NCBI RefSeq assembly: GCF_029968035.1 | Contig: NZ_JASCIQ010000015.1 | Coordinates: 62,001 to 126,000 of the forward strand | Reading direction: 5' to 3' | Source of the DNA: Streptomyces cavernicola | GTDB taxonomy: Bacteria > Actinomycetota > Actinomycetes > Streptomycetales > Streptomycetaceae | Length of the DNA: 64,000 nt | Program-made: the position numbers and the translations under genes | Notes under the pieces: model-generated | The model's input: only the letters and a program-made list of their open reading frames with translations | What the model was told of the DNA's origin: nothing | Databases searched by the model: none | Shown here: positions 1-8,643 of the stretch, piece after piece | How the letters are laid out: every line of letters starts with the position of its first letter | How positions within the stretch are numbered: position 1 is the first letter of the stretch

Positions 1-76
1 CGAGGAGCGAGCGCCACGCGTCGGGCAGGAACCCCGCGTGGGGTGCGTGGACGGCCGTGACGACATTCACCTGCAT
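1..76 (-). CDS. Glycosyltransferase family 2, N-terminal fragment (runs off window)
   Basis: The reverse complement from an ATG at 76 reads MQVNVVTAVHAPHAGFLPDA and on to WRSLL before the window edge. This is the usual opening of family 2 glycosyltransferases: a hydrophobic first beta strand, then the P-x-F/Y-L-x-x-A-W-x-S-L helix of the nucleotide-sugar-binding fold. An AGGAT ribosome site lies about 8 nt upstream of the ATG. Only 25 codons are present, so the acceptor and sugar cannot be inferred. It is divergent from the gene starting at 198. Confidence 0.6.
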   Translation of the reverse strand, partial: MQVNVVTAVHAPHAGFLPDAWRSLL

Positions 77-197
77 GTTCGAGATCCTATGATCCGGCTG
101 TCCCGGCCGTGATAGGCAGGTCGGGGACTGCGAGGGCAAGTCGGGGACTGCAAGCGCAGGTCAGCGACCGCGGGGAACGAACGGGGAGCAGGGAAGC

Positions 198-1544
198 ATG
201 GACTTGGCGGCCATTTCCGCGCGGCTGCAGCAGATTCCGGCGTCGGACTCGCGGGAGCTCGACCGGGTCTGCGAAGAGGTGGCCGAGGCGTTCCTGGAGG
301 CGGGGCGGGAGCCGTCGTTCGACGTCGGCTCGGCGGACTTCGCGGCGGACGCCTTCCTGATCTGCGCCGACCGGTACTGGCGGCGGCGGTTTCTGCGACT
401 CCCCAACGTCCGTACGGCCGCGGCCTGCGCGACCTGGCTGATGGCGCACGTCGCGCGGGACTCCCGTACGGAAGTCCTGGAGAAATGGAGTCTGGGGTAC
501 GCGTTCATCACCAGGGAGCACGGGGAGTCCAGCGGCGAACTGTCCGAGGCCACCGAGGAGATCGTGGCCGCCGACACCGCCTCGGGGGACGTCGCCTACT
601 TCGCGACGCTCTACCACGCGGGCAAGTTGCGGGCGAACTTCCAGCACGACGAGCTGCGCCAGTTCCTGGAGTCGTCGCTGCTCGCCCTGGCCGCCGGCGC
701 GCACCGGCGGACGCCGCTGTTCGTCGCGCTGCGCGCCTTCGCCGCGTTCGGCAGCGAGAGCATCACCACCGCGCACGCCGTGAGCCTCCTGGACGAGGCA
801 TGGAACTCCCCCGAGCGGACCCGCCATGTCGTCGACATCTGCCTCAACGGCATCCAGATGGGGCTGCCCTTCGACGACCAGGGCGAACTGCTGCGCAGCC
901 ACGCCCAGGAGGCGGTACGGGACCACCCCCTGGACCACATGTTCCGCTTCCGCCTCGCCAGCGCCCAGCACATGTGCTCCGACCACGACGAAGCGCTCGG
1001 CAGCATCACGACCGCGTTGAGGCTGCTCCCGGCGATCGGTACGCGCATCAGCCACGAGCTGCTGCAGCAGCAGTATCTGAAGAAGCGCGACGAGATCCTC
1101 GAAGGGCGGCTGCGCGCCCGCCTCGACGCCGAGCAGCGGCAGCGGATGGAGGAGCGGGAGGCCGAACACCAGCGCCGGACCGTCGAGTTGGAGCAGCGGC
1201 ACGAGCAGCGCTGGCAGGAGCTCGAGGCGGAGCTGCGGCGCGACCGGGATCGGCAGGAGCAGGCGCAGCGGGAGCTCGTGGAGAGCACGCGCGCCGCGAC
1301 CGTCCGGGCCATGGAGCTGGTCGCCCTGTTCGCGGCCGTCATCGCGTTCGCCGTCGGTTCGCTGCAGGTCACCCTGAACGGCGACATGTCTCTGCACGAC
1401 CGCGCCTGGCTCATCGCCGAACTGGGCGGCGGTCTCCTCGTCTTCGCCTTCGTCATCACGGGCGGCACGTGGTACGTCACCCGCACCCGCCCGGCACGGC
1501 GACCGGACCGGACCGGGACGGGGACCGGCCAGGACCAGCACTAG
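198..1544 (+). CDS. Unknown protein with coiled coil and two C-terminal membrane segments
   Basis: Encodes 448 aa of unrecognised family. Residues 1-290 look alpha-helical and soluble. Residues about 293-370 are an Arg/Glu/Gln-rich coiled coil with repeated EQRQR, LEQRHEQR and ELEAEL blocks. Two membrane helices follow, about 375-395 and 405-430, joined by a short loop, and the protein ends in a basic Arg/Thr tail. The predicted form is a large cytoplasmic domain on a stalk fixed to the membrane. The ATG at 198 has GGGAGCAGGGA before it. No catalytic motif was seen. It stands alone between divergent and codirectional neighbours, so context gives no function. Confidence 0.7.
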   Translation: MDLAAISARLQQIPASDSRELDRVCEEVAEAFLEAGREPSFDVGSADFAADAFLICADRYWRRRFLRLPNVRTAAACATWLMAHVARDSRTEVLEKWSLGYAFITREHGESSGELSEATEEIVAADTASGDVAYFATLYHAGKLRANFQHDELRQFLESSLLALAAGAHRRTPLFVALRAFAAFGSESITTAHAVSLLDEAWNSPERTRHVVDICLNGIQMGLPFDDQGELLRSHAQEAVRDHPLDHMFRFRLASAQHMCSDHDEALGSITTALRLLPAIGTRISHELLQQQYLKKRDEILEGRLRARLDAEQRQRMEEREAEHQRRTVELEQRHEQRWQELEAELRRDRDRQEQAQRELVESTRAATVRAMELVALFAAVIAFAVGSLQVTLNGDMSLHDRAWLIAELGGGLLVFAFVITGGTWYVTRTRPARRPDRTGTGTGQDQH

Positions 1545-1565
1545 TCCAGCACTAGTCCAGCACTT

Positions 1566-1612
1566 GCGATCGAAACGCTCAACTCCGTTGATTCCATTGA
1601 GCGTTCGATCGC
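1566..1612. promoter_or_regulatory. 17-bp imperfect inverted repeat upstream of lyase gene
   Basis: Arms GCGATCGAAACGCTCAA (1566-1582) and TTGAGCGTTCGATCGC (1597-1612) pair with one base missing in the second arm, around a 14-nt loop. It could end transcription of the upstream gene, but there is no T-run. The arms contain GATCGAAACG, the core of sites at 8592 and 9816 beside the sugar-transport genes, so an operator is the alternative reading. Confidence 0.5.
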
Positions 1613-1670
1613 CCGCTGCTACACAGGGAGCGCCCCGAGAACCCCGAGCCCCCTCCCCCGAGGAGCCCTC

Positions 1671-2381
1671 ATGCGTAAGGGACGTACCGGCGCGCTGCTC
1701 GCCGCCGCATGCTCACTCGCTCTCCTCTCAGCCGACCCCGCCCACGCCGCCGTCATCTGGGACGGGGACGCCGGGCAGGGCACCGGAGTGTTCTCGTCCG
1801 TGCTGTGCGAGTCGCCCGGCAGCGTCGTCGCGCAGGACAACGGGGACGGGCGCGGGCCGGTGTTCAAGTTCAACAAGCCGCTGGGCCTTGAGCGTTGCGA
1901 GGCGCACGGCATCCGGGTCGGCGGCTCCCGGTACACGTTCCGCAACGACAGCACGTACTGGATCGGCTGGGACACCTCCACCAACACCCCGGACGCCGGG
2001 ACGATCTTCCAGTGGAAGTCGTACGGCACCAACGACCAGCACCAGCAGAACTACCCGGTGCTGATGAAGGTCGAGGGCGGCGTGCTCAAGCTGTTCCACA
2101 TCGAGGTCGGCGAGAAGTGGACGCTCAAGTGGTCCACCCCGGTCGAGACCAGTACGTACAAGCGGATCGTGCTCGGCATCCACACCTCCGACGAGGCGTC
2201 GAGCGGCCGGGTGACGGCGTACTACAACGGCGCGAAGGTCGCCGAGTTCTCCGGCCGCACCTGGGACGACCTCGGCAACGACACCCGCTTCGGGACGTAC
2301 GGGGCCGAGGTGCAGGACAAGCGCGTCATCAACTGGATCGACGGGCTGAAGGTGGGCACGGAGTACACGGACGTGGACTAG
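1671..2381 (+). CDS. Secreted polysaccharide-lyase-like protein
   Basis: Encodes 236 aa. Residues 1-26 form a Sec signal peptide (basic start, Ala/Leu core, cleavage after ADPAHA). The mature part looks like the beta-jelly-roll of the heparin-lyase-I-like polysaccharide lyase family: WDGDAGQGTGVF near its start, IFQWKSYG in the middle, and VTAYYNGAKVAEF with FGTYGAEV and INWIDGLKVG near the end. The length fits a single-domain lyase. It would cut an acidic polysaccharide outside the cell; the substrate is unknown. The start is supported by GAGGAG 6-11 nt upstream. The inverted repeat at 1566-1612 lies in its promoter region. A non-catalytic carbohydrate-binding role is possible. Confidence 0.7.
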   Translation: MRKGRTGALLAAACSLALLSADPAHAAVIWDGDAGQGTGVFSSVLCESPGSVVAQDNGDGRGPVFKFNKPLGLERCEAHGIRVGGSRYTFRNDSTYWIGWDTSTNTPDAGTIFQWKSYGTNDQHQQNYPVLMKVEGGVLKLFHIEVGEKWTLKWSTPVETSTYKRIVLGIHTSDEASSGRVTAYYNGAKVAEFSGRTWDDLGNDTRFGTYGAEVQDKRVINWIDGLKVGTEYTDVD

Positions 2382-2460
2382 GCGATGACTCCCCGATCAC
2401 GGGTCATGACGGGGCACCCGCCGTGAGCTGGGAGATTGTGGAGTGGCAGGATGGAACTCC

Positions 2461-3168
2461 ATGAAGATCGCAGCAGGTCAGTTCACATGCGTTCCGGCTG
2501 ACGTGGCCGCCAACGTCCAGCAGATGACCGCCCTCGCAGGCCAGGCTCGCGCTCAAGGTGCAGAGCTCGTGGTGTTTCCCGAGCTGGCCGTGACCGGGTA
2601 CGAGCTTGAGGCAGTACTCGCTGATCCCGGTTTGTGGGTGACACCAGAAGATCCGCGCTTGGATGCGATCCGGGAGAGCGGCACCGCCACCGTCGTCAAT
2701 TGTGTAGCGGCCACCGACGGGCCCCGGCCTGCGATCGAGACGCTGGTCTTCGGGGCTGACGGCGAGCTGCTCACCACTTACCGCAAGCAGAACCTGTTCG
2801 AGCACGAGCAGGCGGTCTTCACCGCTGGGCAGCATGATGGGCGATTCGAGTTCGGAGGAGTCCGCTTCGCGCTCGCCACGTGCTACGACAACCACTTTCC
2901 CGACCTGACCGCGCGGGAGTCTGCTGACGGCTGCCAGGTGCACCTGGCCAGCTCGCTCTACGGAACCGGTGGCGGAGCTGAGGAGCTCGCGGCGATCTAT
3001 CCCGGCATCGCCAAAGACTTGAACATGCACGTCGTGCTAGCGAACCATGTCGGACCGGCCGGGCCATGGACTGGCTGCGGCCGTTCCTCCGTGTGGGCCC
3101 CGGGCGGCGACGTTCTGACAGAGGCCGACACGCAGACAGCCATGCTCGTCGTGGCCGATGTCGGGTGA
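2461..3168 (+). CDS. Carbon-nitrogen hydrolase (nitrilase superfamily)
   Basis: Encodes 235 aa with the family's Glu-Lys-Cys triad: E41 (VVFPELAVTGYE), K109 (YRKQNLFEHE) and C141 (ATCYDNHFPD). Such enzymes hydrolyse amides or nitriles in the cytoplasm; the substrate is not predictable. I prefer the ATG at 2461 (MKIAAGQF, AGGA 9 nt upstream) to the GTG at 2443. Third codon positions hold clearly more A/T than in neighbouring genes, which suggests recent acquisition. The stop lies 12 nt from the stop of the IS transposase remnant, so the last residues may be altered by insertion. Family members are usually 250-280 aa, so mild C-terminal truncation is likely. Confidence 0.8.
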   Translation: MKIAAGQFTCVPADVAANVQQMTALAGQARAQGAELVVFPELAVTGYELEAVLADPGLWVTPEDPRLDAIRESGTATVVNCVAATDGPRPAIETLVFGADGELLTTYRKQNLFEHEQAVFTAGQHDGRFEFGGVRFALATCYDNHFPDLTARESADGCQVHLASSLYGTGGGAEELAAIYPGIAKDLNMHVVLANHVGPAGPWTGCGRSSVWAPGGDVLTEADTQTAMLVVADVG

Positions 3169-4140
3169 GCTTCGCTCGGCTCATGCTCGGAACCAGATGA
3201 TGACCGCGGCAGCGGTGACAGTGCCCAGGTAGACATAGCCGCGCTTGTCATAGCGGGTGGCGACGGCCCGAAACTGCTTCAGCTTGTTGATCGCCCGCTC
3301 CACAGTGTTGCGCTTCTTGTACCGCGCGGGGGCGAAGCCCGGCGGCCGGCCGCCACGCGCACCTCGGTTCCGGCGTCCGGCTTGCTGGTCCTTCTTCTCC
3401 GGGATCACGTGCCGGATGCCGCGTCGACGCAGGTAGGAGCGGATGGCACGGTTGCTGTACGCCTCCGCACTCACGCTCTCGGGCGTGCGCCGCGGGCGGC
3501 CCGATCGGATACGCGGTACCCGGATCTTTTCCAGCACGGCCTGGAACTGGGTGCAATCCGCCCGCTGGCCTGGCGTGATGACCAACGACAGCGGACGGCA
3601 CTTGCCATCTGCGGCGAGGTGGACCTTGCTGGTCAAGCCACCACGGGAACGACCGATTCCTTCGCCTGCCGCACCGCCTCCGCCAACAGGCTGAGCAATT
3701 GCGCGCGCACGCGAACTGATCTTCCCCCAGCCCCCTTTGAGGCGGTGGACGGTGCCTTCTTAGGGGCGCCGGCGGCATGCTGGTGCGCACGCACCGAGGT
3801 CGAGTCGACATTGATGTCCCAGTCGATGTCGCCCTCAGCGCTGCACGAGCCTGGACATGCTGGAGCAGCCGTTCCCAAGTGCCATCGGCCGACCACAGCA
3901 CGTGCCGCTTATGGACCGTCTGCCACGGCCCGAACCGGTCGGGCAGCTTGCGCCACTGACAACCTGTACTGAGCCGGTAAATGATCCCGTTGGCCACCTG
4001 CCGGTGATCCCTCCACCGGCCACATCGATTGTTGCTCTCGGGCAACAACGGCTCCAGCACCGCCCACTCGCCATCCGTCAAATCCCCCCTGCTGAGCATG
4101 ACCAGAACAACAAGTCACTGATCGGAGAGACGCCCCCTAG
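3165..4140. mobile_element. IS5-family insertion sequence remnant (ends not defined)
   Basis: The broken transposase fills nearly the whole interval, as in IS5-group elements of about 0.9-1 kb. I compared the sequences beyond both ends and found no convincing terminal inverted repeats or target duplication, so the limits are approximate. It sits between the atypical nitrilase gene and the hydroxyacid-dehydrogenase/sugar-transport operon. Confidence 0.6.
3181..4099 (-). pseudogene. IS5-family transposase, broken by at least two frameshifts
   Basis: On the minus strand one transposase is spread over three frames. The first (from 4099) holds the N-terminal block MLSRGDLTDGEWAVLEPLLP to GPWQTVHKRHVLWSADGTWE. 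The second (about 3633-3870) holds DWDINVDSTSVRAHQHAAGA with the first catalytic Asp. The third (about 3660-3181) holds GRSRGGLTSKVHLAADGKC, LVITPGQRAD, the RRRGIRHVIPEKK block and NTVERAINKLKQ with the catalytic Glu. This is the DDE layout of IS5-group elements. The reading-frame breaks make it inactive unless two programmed shifts occur, which is unlikely. One codon also appears lost in SVSAEAYSNRA. Confidence 0.85.
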
Positions 4141-4155
4141 CGCACCGAAGGGGAT

Positions 4156-5184
4156 TCACGCCGAGCGCGAGAGCGTCTGCGGGTCGACCGCGTGCAGGAA
4201 CGGCAACCCTCGTGCGTACCGGGCGAGTTCGTCGATCGCCGAGTCCGCGAGGCGGTGCAGCTCGCCGCCGATGGAGCCGGCGAGGTGCGGGGTGAGGAGG
4301 ACGTTCGGCAGGTCGAAGAGCGGCGAGTCGGCTGGCAGCACCTCCGGCTCCGTGTGGTCGAGCACGGCGTGCAGCCGGCCGGTGCGCAGCTCCGCCGTGA
4401 GCGCCGCCGTGTCGACGAGCGAGCCGCGCGCCGTGTTGATGAGCGTGGCCCCGTCCGGCATGAGGGCGAGTCGCTTCGCGTCGAACAGGTGCCGTGTGGA
4501 GGGGAGTTGGGGTGCGTGCAGGGACACGATGTCGCTGCGCAGGGCGAGCGCGTCCAGGTCGTCGACGAGCTCCACGCCGAGCGCCGCCGCCTCCCCGGCG
4601 CCGACGTACGGGTCGTGCAGGAGGACCCGTACGTCGAAGGGCGCGAGGAGTTCGATGACGCGGCGGCCGATGCGGGAGGCGCCGACGAGGCCGACCGTGC
4701 GGCGGTAGTTGCCCACGTCGGGGAAGCGCTCGATGAGGTTCACGCGGCCGCGCGCGGCCCGGTAGGCGTGCGCGCCGGCGAGGACGCGTTTGTTGGCGAA
4801 GAGGATCGCGGCGAGCGTGTACTCGGCGACGGGCAGGGCGTTGGCCGCGGCCGCGGTGGTGACGGCGATGCCGCGCCGCCAGCACTCCTCGGTCACATGC
4901 CCCTTGACGCTTCCCGCGGCGTGCACGACGGCCTTGAGGCGCGGCAGGCGGCGCAGCGCGGCCCGGTCCAGGGGCGGGCAGCCCCAGCCGGTGAGCAGCA
5001 TCTCGGCCTCCGCCAACTCCCGTTCCAACAGGGTGTGTTGGGAGGTGAAGTCGGTGACGAGCAGGGCCGGTTCGACGCGGGCGACCTCGGTGAGGCGGCG
5101 CAGCGCGGCAGCGCCGAACACCGCGTCGCGGGTCTCCGGGCTCATGGCGAGCACGGTGCGGGGGCGGCGCAGGGCAGGGTTCAC
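4156..5184 (-). CDS. NAD-dependent D-2-hydroxyacid dehydrogenase
   Basis: Encodes 342 aa. A Rossmann nucleotide site (TVGLVGASRIGRRVIE) sits between the halves of the catalytic domain. The catalytic Arg, Glu and His are present: R253 in INTARGS, E279 in DHTEPE and H300 in LTPHLAGS. The enzyme interconverts a 2-oxo acid and a D-2-hydroxy acid; the exact substrate is unknown. The GTG at 5184 shares GTGA with the permease stop, so this is the last gene of the sugar-transport operon. That position suggests it acts on a sugar acid or a product of the imported sugar. The Rossmann loop reads GASRIG rather than strict GxGxxG. Confidence 0.85.
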   Translation of the reverse strand: MNPALRRPRTVLAMSPETRDAVFGAAALRRLTEVARVEPALLVTDFTSQHTLLERELAEAEMLLTGWGCPPLDRAALRRLPRLKAVVHAAGSVKGHVTEECWRRGIAVTTAAAANALPVAEYTLAAILFANKRVLAGAHAYRAARGRVNLIERFPDVGNYRRTVGLVGASRIGRRVIELLAPFDVRVLLHDPYVGAGEAAALGVELVDDLDALALRSDIVSLHAPQLPSTRHLFDAKRLALMPDGATLINTARGSLVDTAALTAELRTGRLHAVLDHTEPEVLPADSPLFDLPNVLLTPHLAGSIGGELHRLADSAIDELARYARGLPFLHAVDPQTLSRSA

Positions 5185-6104
5185 TTGACGGCTCCGGCGG
5201 TCAGCCCGGAGCGCCAGAAGCGCTGCAGGCACAGGAAGGCGACGATCAGCGGCAGTACGGCGACGAGTGCGCCGACGATGACCAGCGGATACAGCTCGGG
5301 CTGCTGGTAGACGTTCTTCTGCCAGGCGTACAGGCCCAGGTTGACCGGATAGAGCTCCTCGTCGTTGAGCATCATCAGCGCGCCGTAGAAGTTGTTCCAG
5401 GACGCGGTGAACGAGAACAGGAAGATCGTCATGAAGCCGGGCGCGAGCATCGGCAGGGAGACCGAGGCGAAGGTGCGCAGCTCCCCCGCCCCGTCAACCC
5501 GCGCGGCCTCCAGGACCTCGCCCGGCACGTACCCCTCGGAGAAGACCCGCGCCAGGTACACGCCGAACGGGTTGACCAGGCTCGGGATCAGCACCGCCCA
5601 GTACGTGTTGACCAGGCCGGCCTCGGACGCCAGCAGGTACAGCGGCAGTTGGACGACCGTGGCGGGCACGAGCACCCCGATGAGGACGAGCCCGAACAGC
5701 GACTCCTTGCCCTTGAACTCGTACTTGTCGAAGGCGTACCCGCAGGCCACCGAGACGAGCGTGGAGAGCAGCGAGCCGACGACGGTGTAGAGCACGCTGT
5801 TGGCCAGCCAGCGCAGGTAGATGCCGTCGTTGTACGCGAGGAGCTCGCCGAGGTTGTGCCACAGGTTGAAGTCGCCGAGGGCGAACGGGTTGGTGGCGAA
5901 CAGGTCCCGGTAGTTCTTCGTGGACGCGATGACCAGCCAGGTCAGTGGCATCAGGGTGTAGAGCGCGAAGACGAGCAGGACGGCGTGGACGGTGAACTTC
6001 GACGTCAACTGCCTCGGCGCGTAGGGCTGTTGACCACTCCGGCGCGAGGCCGTCGGCACGACCCCGTCCGTACGCACAGGTTCGGCGGTGCGGGTGATGC
6101 TCAT
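5181..6104 (-). CDS. Carbohydrate ABC transporter permease (second)
   Basis: Encodes 307 aa of the MalG type. A polar N-terminus of about 40 residues precedes six membrane segments. The inner-membrane loop EAARVDGAGELRTFASVSLP is the EAA motif that docks with the ATPase. The start is the ATG at 6104, sharing ATGA with the preceding permease. The C-terminus overlaps the dehydrogenase by 4 bp. No ATPase gene is nearby, so the importer probably uses a shared MsiK-type ATPase encoded elsewhere, as is usual for Streptomyces sugar importers (inference). Confidence 0.9.
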   Translation of the reverse strand: MSITRTAEPVRTDGVVPTASRRSGQQPYAPRQLTSKFTVHAVLLVFALYTLMPLTWLVIASTKNYRDLFATNPFALGDFNLWHNLGELLAYNDGIYLRWLANSVLYTVVGSLLSTLVSVACGYAFDKYEFKGKESLFGLVLIGVLVPATVVQLPLYLLASEAGLVNTYWAVLIPSLVNPFGVYLARVFSEGYVPGEVLEAARVDGAGELRTFASVSLPMLAPGFMTIFLFSFTASWNNFYGALMMLNDEELYPVNLGLYAWQKNVYQQPELYPLVIVGALVAVLPLIVAFLCLQRFWRSGLTAGAVK

Positions 6105-7063
6105 GCGGCCGCCTTCCACCGGTTGCCGAGCTTGGTGACGACGAACGAGAGCAGGCCCGCGACCAGGGCGAGCAGCAGGGACGCGGCGGCGGCGAGGCCG
6201 TAGTCGCGGCTCTCGAAGGCCTGCGCGTAGATGTACATGGTCGGGGACCACTCGGGGCCGAGTTCGGTGGCGCGCAGCTGGATCAGCTTGGGCGCGTCGA
6301 AGAGCTGGATCGCGCCGACGCAGGTGAACAGGAGGGTGAGGACGACCGTCGAGCGGATCATCGGGATCTTGACCTGCAGGGCGGTGCGGAACGCGCCCGC
6401 GCCGTCGACGGTCGCGGCCTCCAGGGTCTCGCGCGGGATCGCCTGCAGACCCGCGTAGAAAATGATCATGTTGTAGCCGATCCACTGCCAGGCGGAGACG
6501 TTGACGATGGAGTAGAGCGCCTCGTCCGCGCCGAAGAAGTTCCACTCCGCGCCGAGCCCCTGGACCACGTCGGTGATCGGGCTGAGGCCGGGGGTGTAGA
6601 GGTACAGCCAGATGATCGAGGCGACCAGGCCGGGCACGGCGTGCGGCAGGTAGTAGGCGATCTGGAAGAACCGCTTGGCGCGGGTGAGCGCCGAGTCGAC
6701 GAGCAGTGCGAGGGTGAGCGCGCCGCCGATCATCACGGGGATGTAGATCAGGCAGTAGACGGCGATGTGCCCGAAGGAGCCGAGGAACGCCGGGTCGGTG
6801 AGCGCCTCGGTGAAGTTGCCGAGCCCGGCGAAGACCCGCTCGGTGCCGCCGAAGCCGAGCCCCGACGACTCCTCGCGGAAGAGACTCATCCAGGCGGCGT
6901 AGCCGAGCGGGGCAAGGGTGACCGCCGCGAACAGCACGAAGAACGGGATCATGAACAGGGCTGCGGCGCCGCGCTGGTTGCGCCGCCGCGCGGACGAACT
7001 ACCGCCTGCAGGCCGTGACTTGACAGGCCGTGACTTGACGGGCCGGGCGAGGGGAACAGCCAC
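6101..7063 (-). CDS. Carbohydrate ABC transporter permease (first)
   Basis: Encodes 320 aa of the MalF type. After a basic Ser/Arg-rich N-terminus there are six membrane segments, with the EAA loop ETLEAATVDGAGAFRTALQV near residue 215. The GTG at 7063 is chosen because AAGGAG lies about 9 nt upstream. It pairs with the downstream permease to form the channel for the sugar bound by the lipoprotein at 7147-8460. It is separated from that gene by 83 nt that include short tandem repeats. Confidence 0.9.
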   Translation of the reverse strand: MAVPLARPVKSRPVKSRPAGGSSSARRRNQRGAAALFMIPFFVLFAAVTLAPLGYAAWMSLFREESSGLGFGGTERVFAGLGNFTEALTDPAFLGSFGHIAVYCLIYIPVMIGGALTLALLVDSALTRAKRFFQIAYYLPHAVPGLVASIIWLYLYTPGLSPITDVVQGLGAEWNFFGADEALYSIVNVSAWQWIGYNMIIFYAGLQAIPRETLEAATVDGAGAFRTALQVKIPMIRSTVVLTLLFTCVGAIQLFDAPKLIQLRATELGPEWSPTMYIYAQAFESRDYGLAAAASLLLALVAGLLSFVVTKLGNRWKAAA

Positions 7064-7105
7064 CGGTGGGCTCCTTCGGGTCCTGCGGTACAGGCGGCGG
7101 GACAC

Positions 7106-7150
7106 TTGACGGCGGGCTACGTGACGGCGGACTACGTGACGGCGGGCTAC
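7106..7150. repeat. Three 15-bp tandem repeats after the binding-protein gene
   Basis: The unit GTGACGGCGGGCTAC occurs at 7106-7120 (first base T), 7121-7135 (one change) and 7136-7150. The last copy contains the TAG stop (minus strand, 7149-7147) of the sugar-binding protein. It may be simple slippage, or it may form stem structures that tune expression of binding protein over permeases. Confidence 0.7.
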
Positions 7151-8460
7151 TTCGCGAGCTTCAGGCCGCGCTCGACGATCACCTTCTCGGCCGTCTTCTG
7201 GCCCTCGCGCAGCGCCTTGGTGTGGTCGGCGCCGGTGGCCAGCTGGGCGGAGGTGACCTTGGCGTGCACCGGGCCCCAGGTCCAGCCGGGCACGATCGAG
7301 TCGGCGGCCTCGCCTGCGATGCCGTACACGTCCTGGCCGGGGAAGTACGAGCCGTCGTACGCGTCGGCGGCGACCTTGCGCAGCTCCTCGTTGGCGGGCA
7401 GGGCGGTGCTCGGGGTCTTCTGCGAGGTGATGCGGGCCTTCATCGCGGCCGGCGAGGTGGCGGCCCACTCGATGAACTCGGCCGCGGCCTCGGTCTTCTC
7501 GCTGCCCTTGGGAACGATGAAGGAGGTGCCGCCGTACATGCCGGTGGCGGGCTTGCCGTCCCAGGTGGGGATGGGGGCGATGCCCCACTTGCCCTTGCTG
7601 TCGGGGTAGCCGGTCGGGAAGTTGCCCGCGCTCCAGGCGGCGCCGACGACCGTGGCGACCTTGCCGGTGGCGCGCTCCTTGGCCTCGCCCTCGCCCCACA
7701 GCGGAGTCTTCGAGGCGAGCCCGTCCTTGAGCAAGCCGTCCCAATAGGCCCCGACCTTACGGGAGTTGGGGTCGTCGATGTCGACCTTCCAGGCCTGGCC
7801 CTTCGTGCCGTACCAGCGGGCGCCCGCCTGCCAGGAGAGGCCGGCGAGCAGCGCCGGGTCGCCGCCTCCGAAGTTGGTGATGGTGACGTCGGGGTCGGCC
7901 TTGTGGATCTTCTCGGCGGCGGCGCGGTACTCGTCCCAGGTCTTCGGCACATCCACGTCGTGCTTCTTGAAGATGTCCTTGCGGTAGAACAGCTCGATCG
8001 GCGTGACGTCGAAGGGCACGGCCCAGGTGCGGCCGCCCAGGTTCACCAGGGACTTGATGTTGCCGGGGAACTTCTCGTCGACAGTGTCCCCCGCGACCTC
8101 CGTCAGATCCTCCAGGTTGCCCTCGCTCGCGTACTCGGGCAGCTGCGAGTAGTCCATCGTCGCGACGTCGGGCGCGTTACCGCCCTTGACGGCGTTGGAG
8201 AGCTTGGTGACGCCCTCGGGCCCGGACGGGACCAGCGAGAACTTCACCTTGATGCGGTCCTGGCTCTTGTTGAACGCCTCGACCGTCTCCTTGGCGCCGT
8301 TGGTCGCCGACCAGTAGGTGAGCGTGACGGGTTCCCCGTCGGACCCGGCCGCGCCGGAGCCCTCGCCGCCTCCGCAGGCGGTGGTCAGCAGCGCGAGCGA
8401 GGCGACGGCGGCGGTGAGTGCGGTTGCTGTTCGGGTTCGGGACGTACGTGACATCGGCAT
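7147..8460 (-). CDS. Extracellular sugar-binding lipoprotein of ABC importer
   Basis: Encodes 437 aa. The lipoprotein signal peptide ends in LALLTTAC, followed by a Gly/Ser-rich linker. The mature part begins VTLTYWSATNGAKETVEAFN, the usual opening of bacterial family 1 solute-binding proteins, and later has FYRKDIFKKHDVDVPKTWDE, typical of oligosaccharide binders. The ATG at 8460 has AGGAG 7 nt upstream. It is the first gene of an operon with two permeases and a hydroxyacid dehydrogenase. A 15-bp palindrome at 8592-8606 upstream probably binds the adjacent regulator. Confidence 0.9.
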   Translation of the reverse strand: MPMSRTSRTRTATALTAAVASLALLTTACGGGEGSGAAGSDGEPVTLTYWSATNGAKETVEAFNKSQDRIKVKFSLVPSGPEGVTKLSNAVKGGNAPDVATMDYSQLPEYASEGNLEDLTEVAGDTVDEKFPGNIKSLVNLGGRTWAVPFDVTPIELFYRKDIFKKHDVDVPKTWDEYRAAAEKIHKADPDVTITNFGGGDPALLAGLSWQAGARWYGTKGQAWKVDIDDPNSRKVGAYWDGLLKDGLASKTPLWGEGEAKERATGKVATVVGAAWSAGNFPTGYPDSKGKWGIAPIPTWDGKPATGMYGGTSFIVPKGSEKTEAAAEFIEWAATSPAAMKARITSQKTPSTALPANEELRKVAADAYDGSYFPGQDVYGIAGEAADSIVPGWTWGPVHAKVTSAQLATGADHTKALREGQKTAEKVIVERGLKLAK

Positions 8461-8591
8461 GGCACGGCTCCTACGGGACCTCGGACCGCCGCTCAGGACG
8501 GCCCCTGCGCACGGCAGTTGGGGAAGGACGAGGCGAACGGGAGCCATCCTTCGCGCACGAGTGATCGCCGGTCAAGACCGAACGAACAACT

Positions 8592-8606
8592 CGATCAAAA
8601 CGATCG
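8592..8606. promoter_or_regulatory. Palindromic operator upstream of sugar-binding protein gene
   Basis: CGATCAAAACGATCG is a near-palindrome differing at one base from the site at 9816-9830 (reverse complement CGATCGAAACGATCG). It lies about 130 nt upstream of the binding-protein start. Short direct repeats of the form TTGGTCGCC follow at about 8611-8640. Confidence 0.6.
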
Positions 8607-8643
8607 CTGCTTGGTCGCCGCTTGGTCGCCCCTCGGTCGCCGC

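Noticed and set aside
3165-4140. Terminal inverted repeats and target duplication of the IS
   Set aside because: Sequences at both ends were compared and no convincing match was found, so element limits were left approximate.
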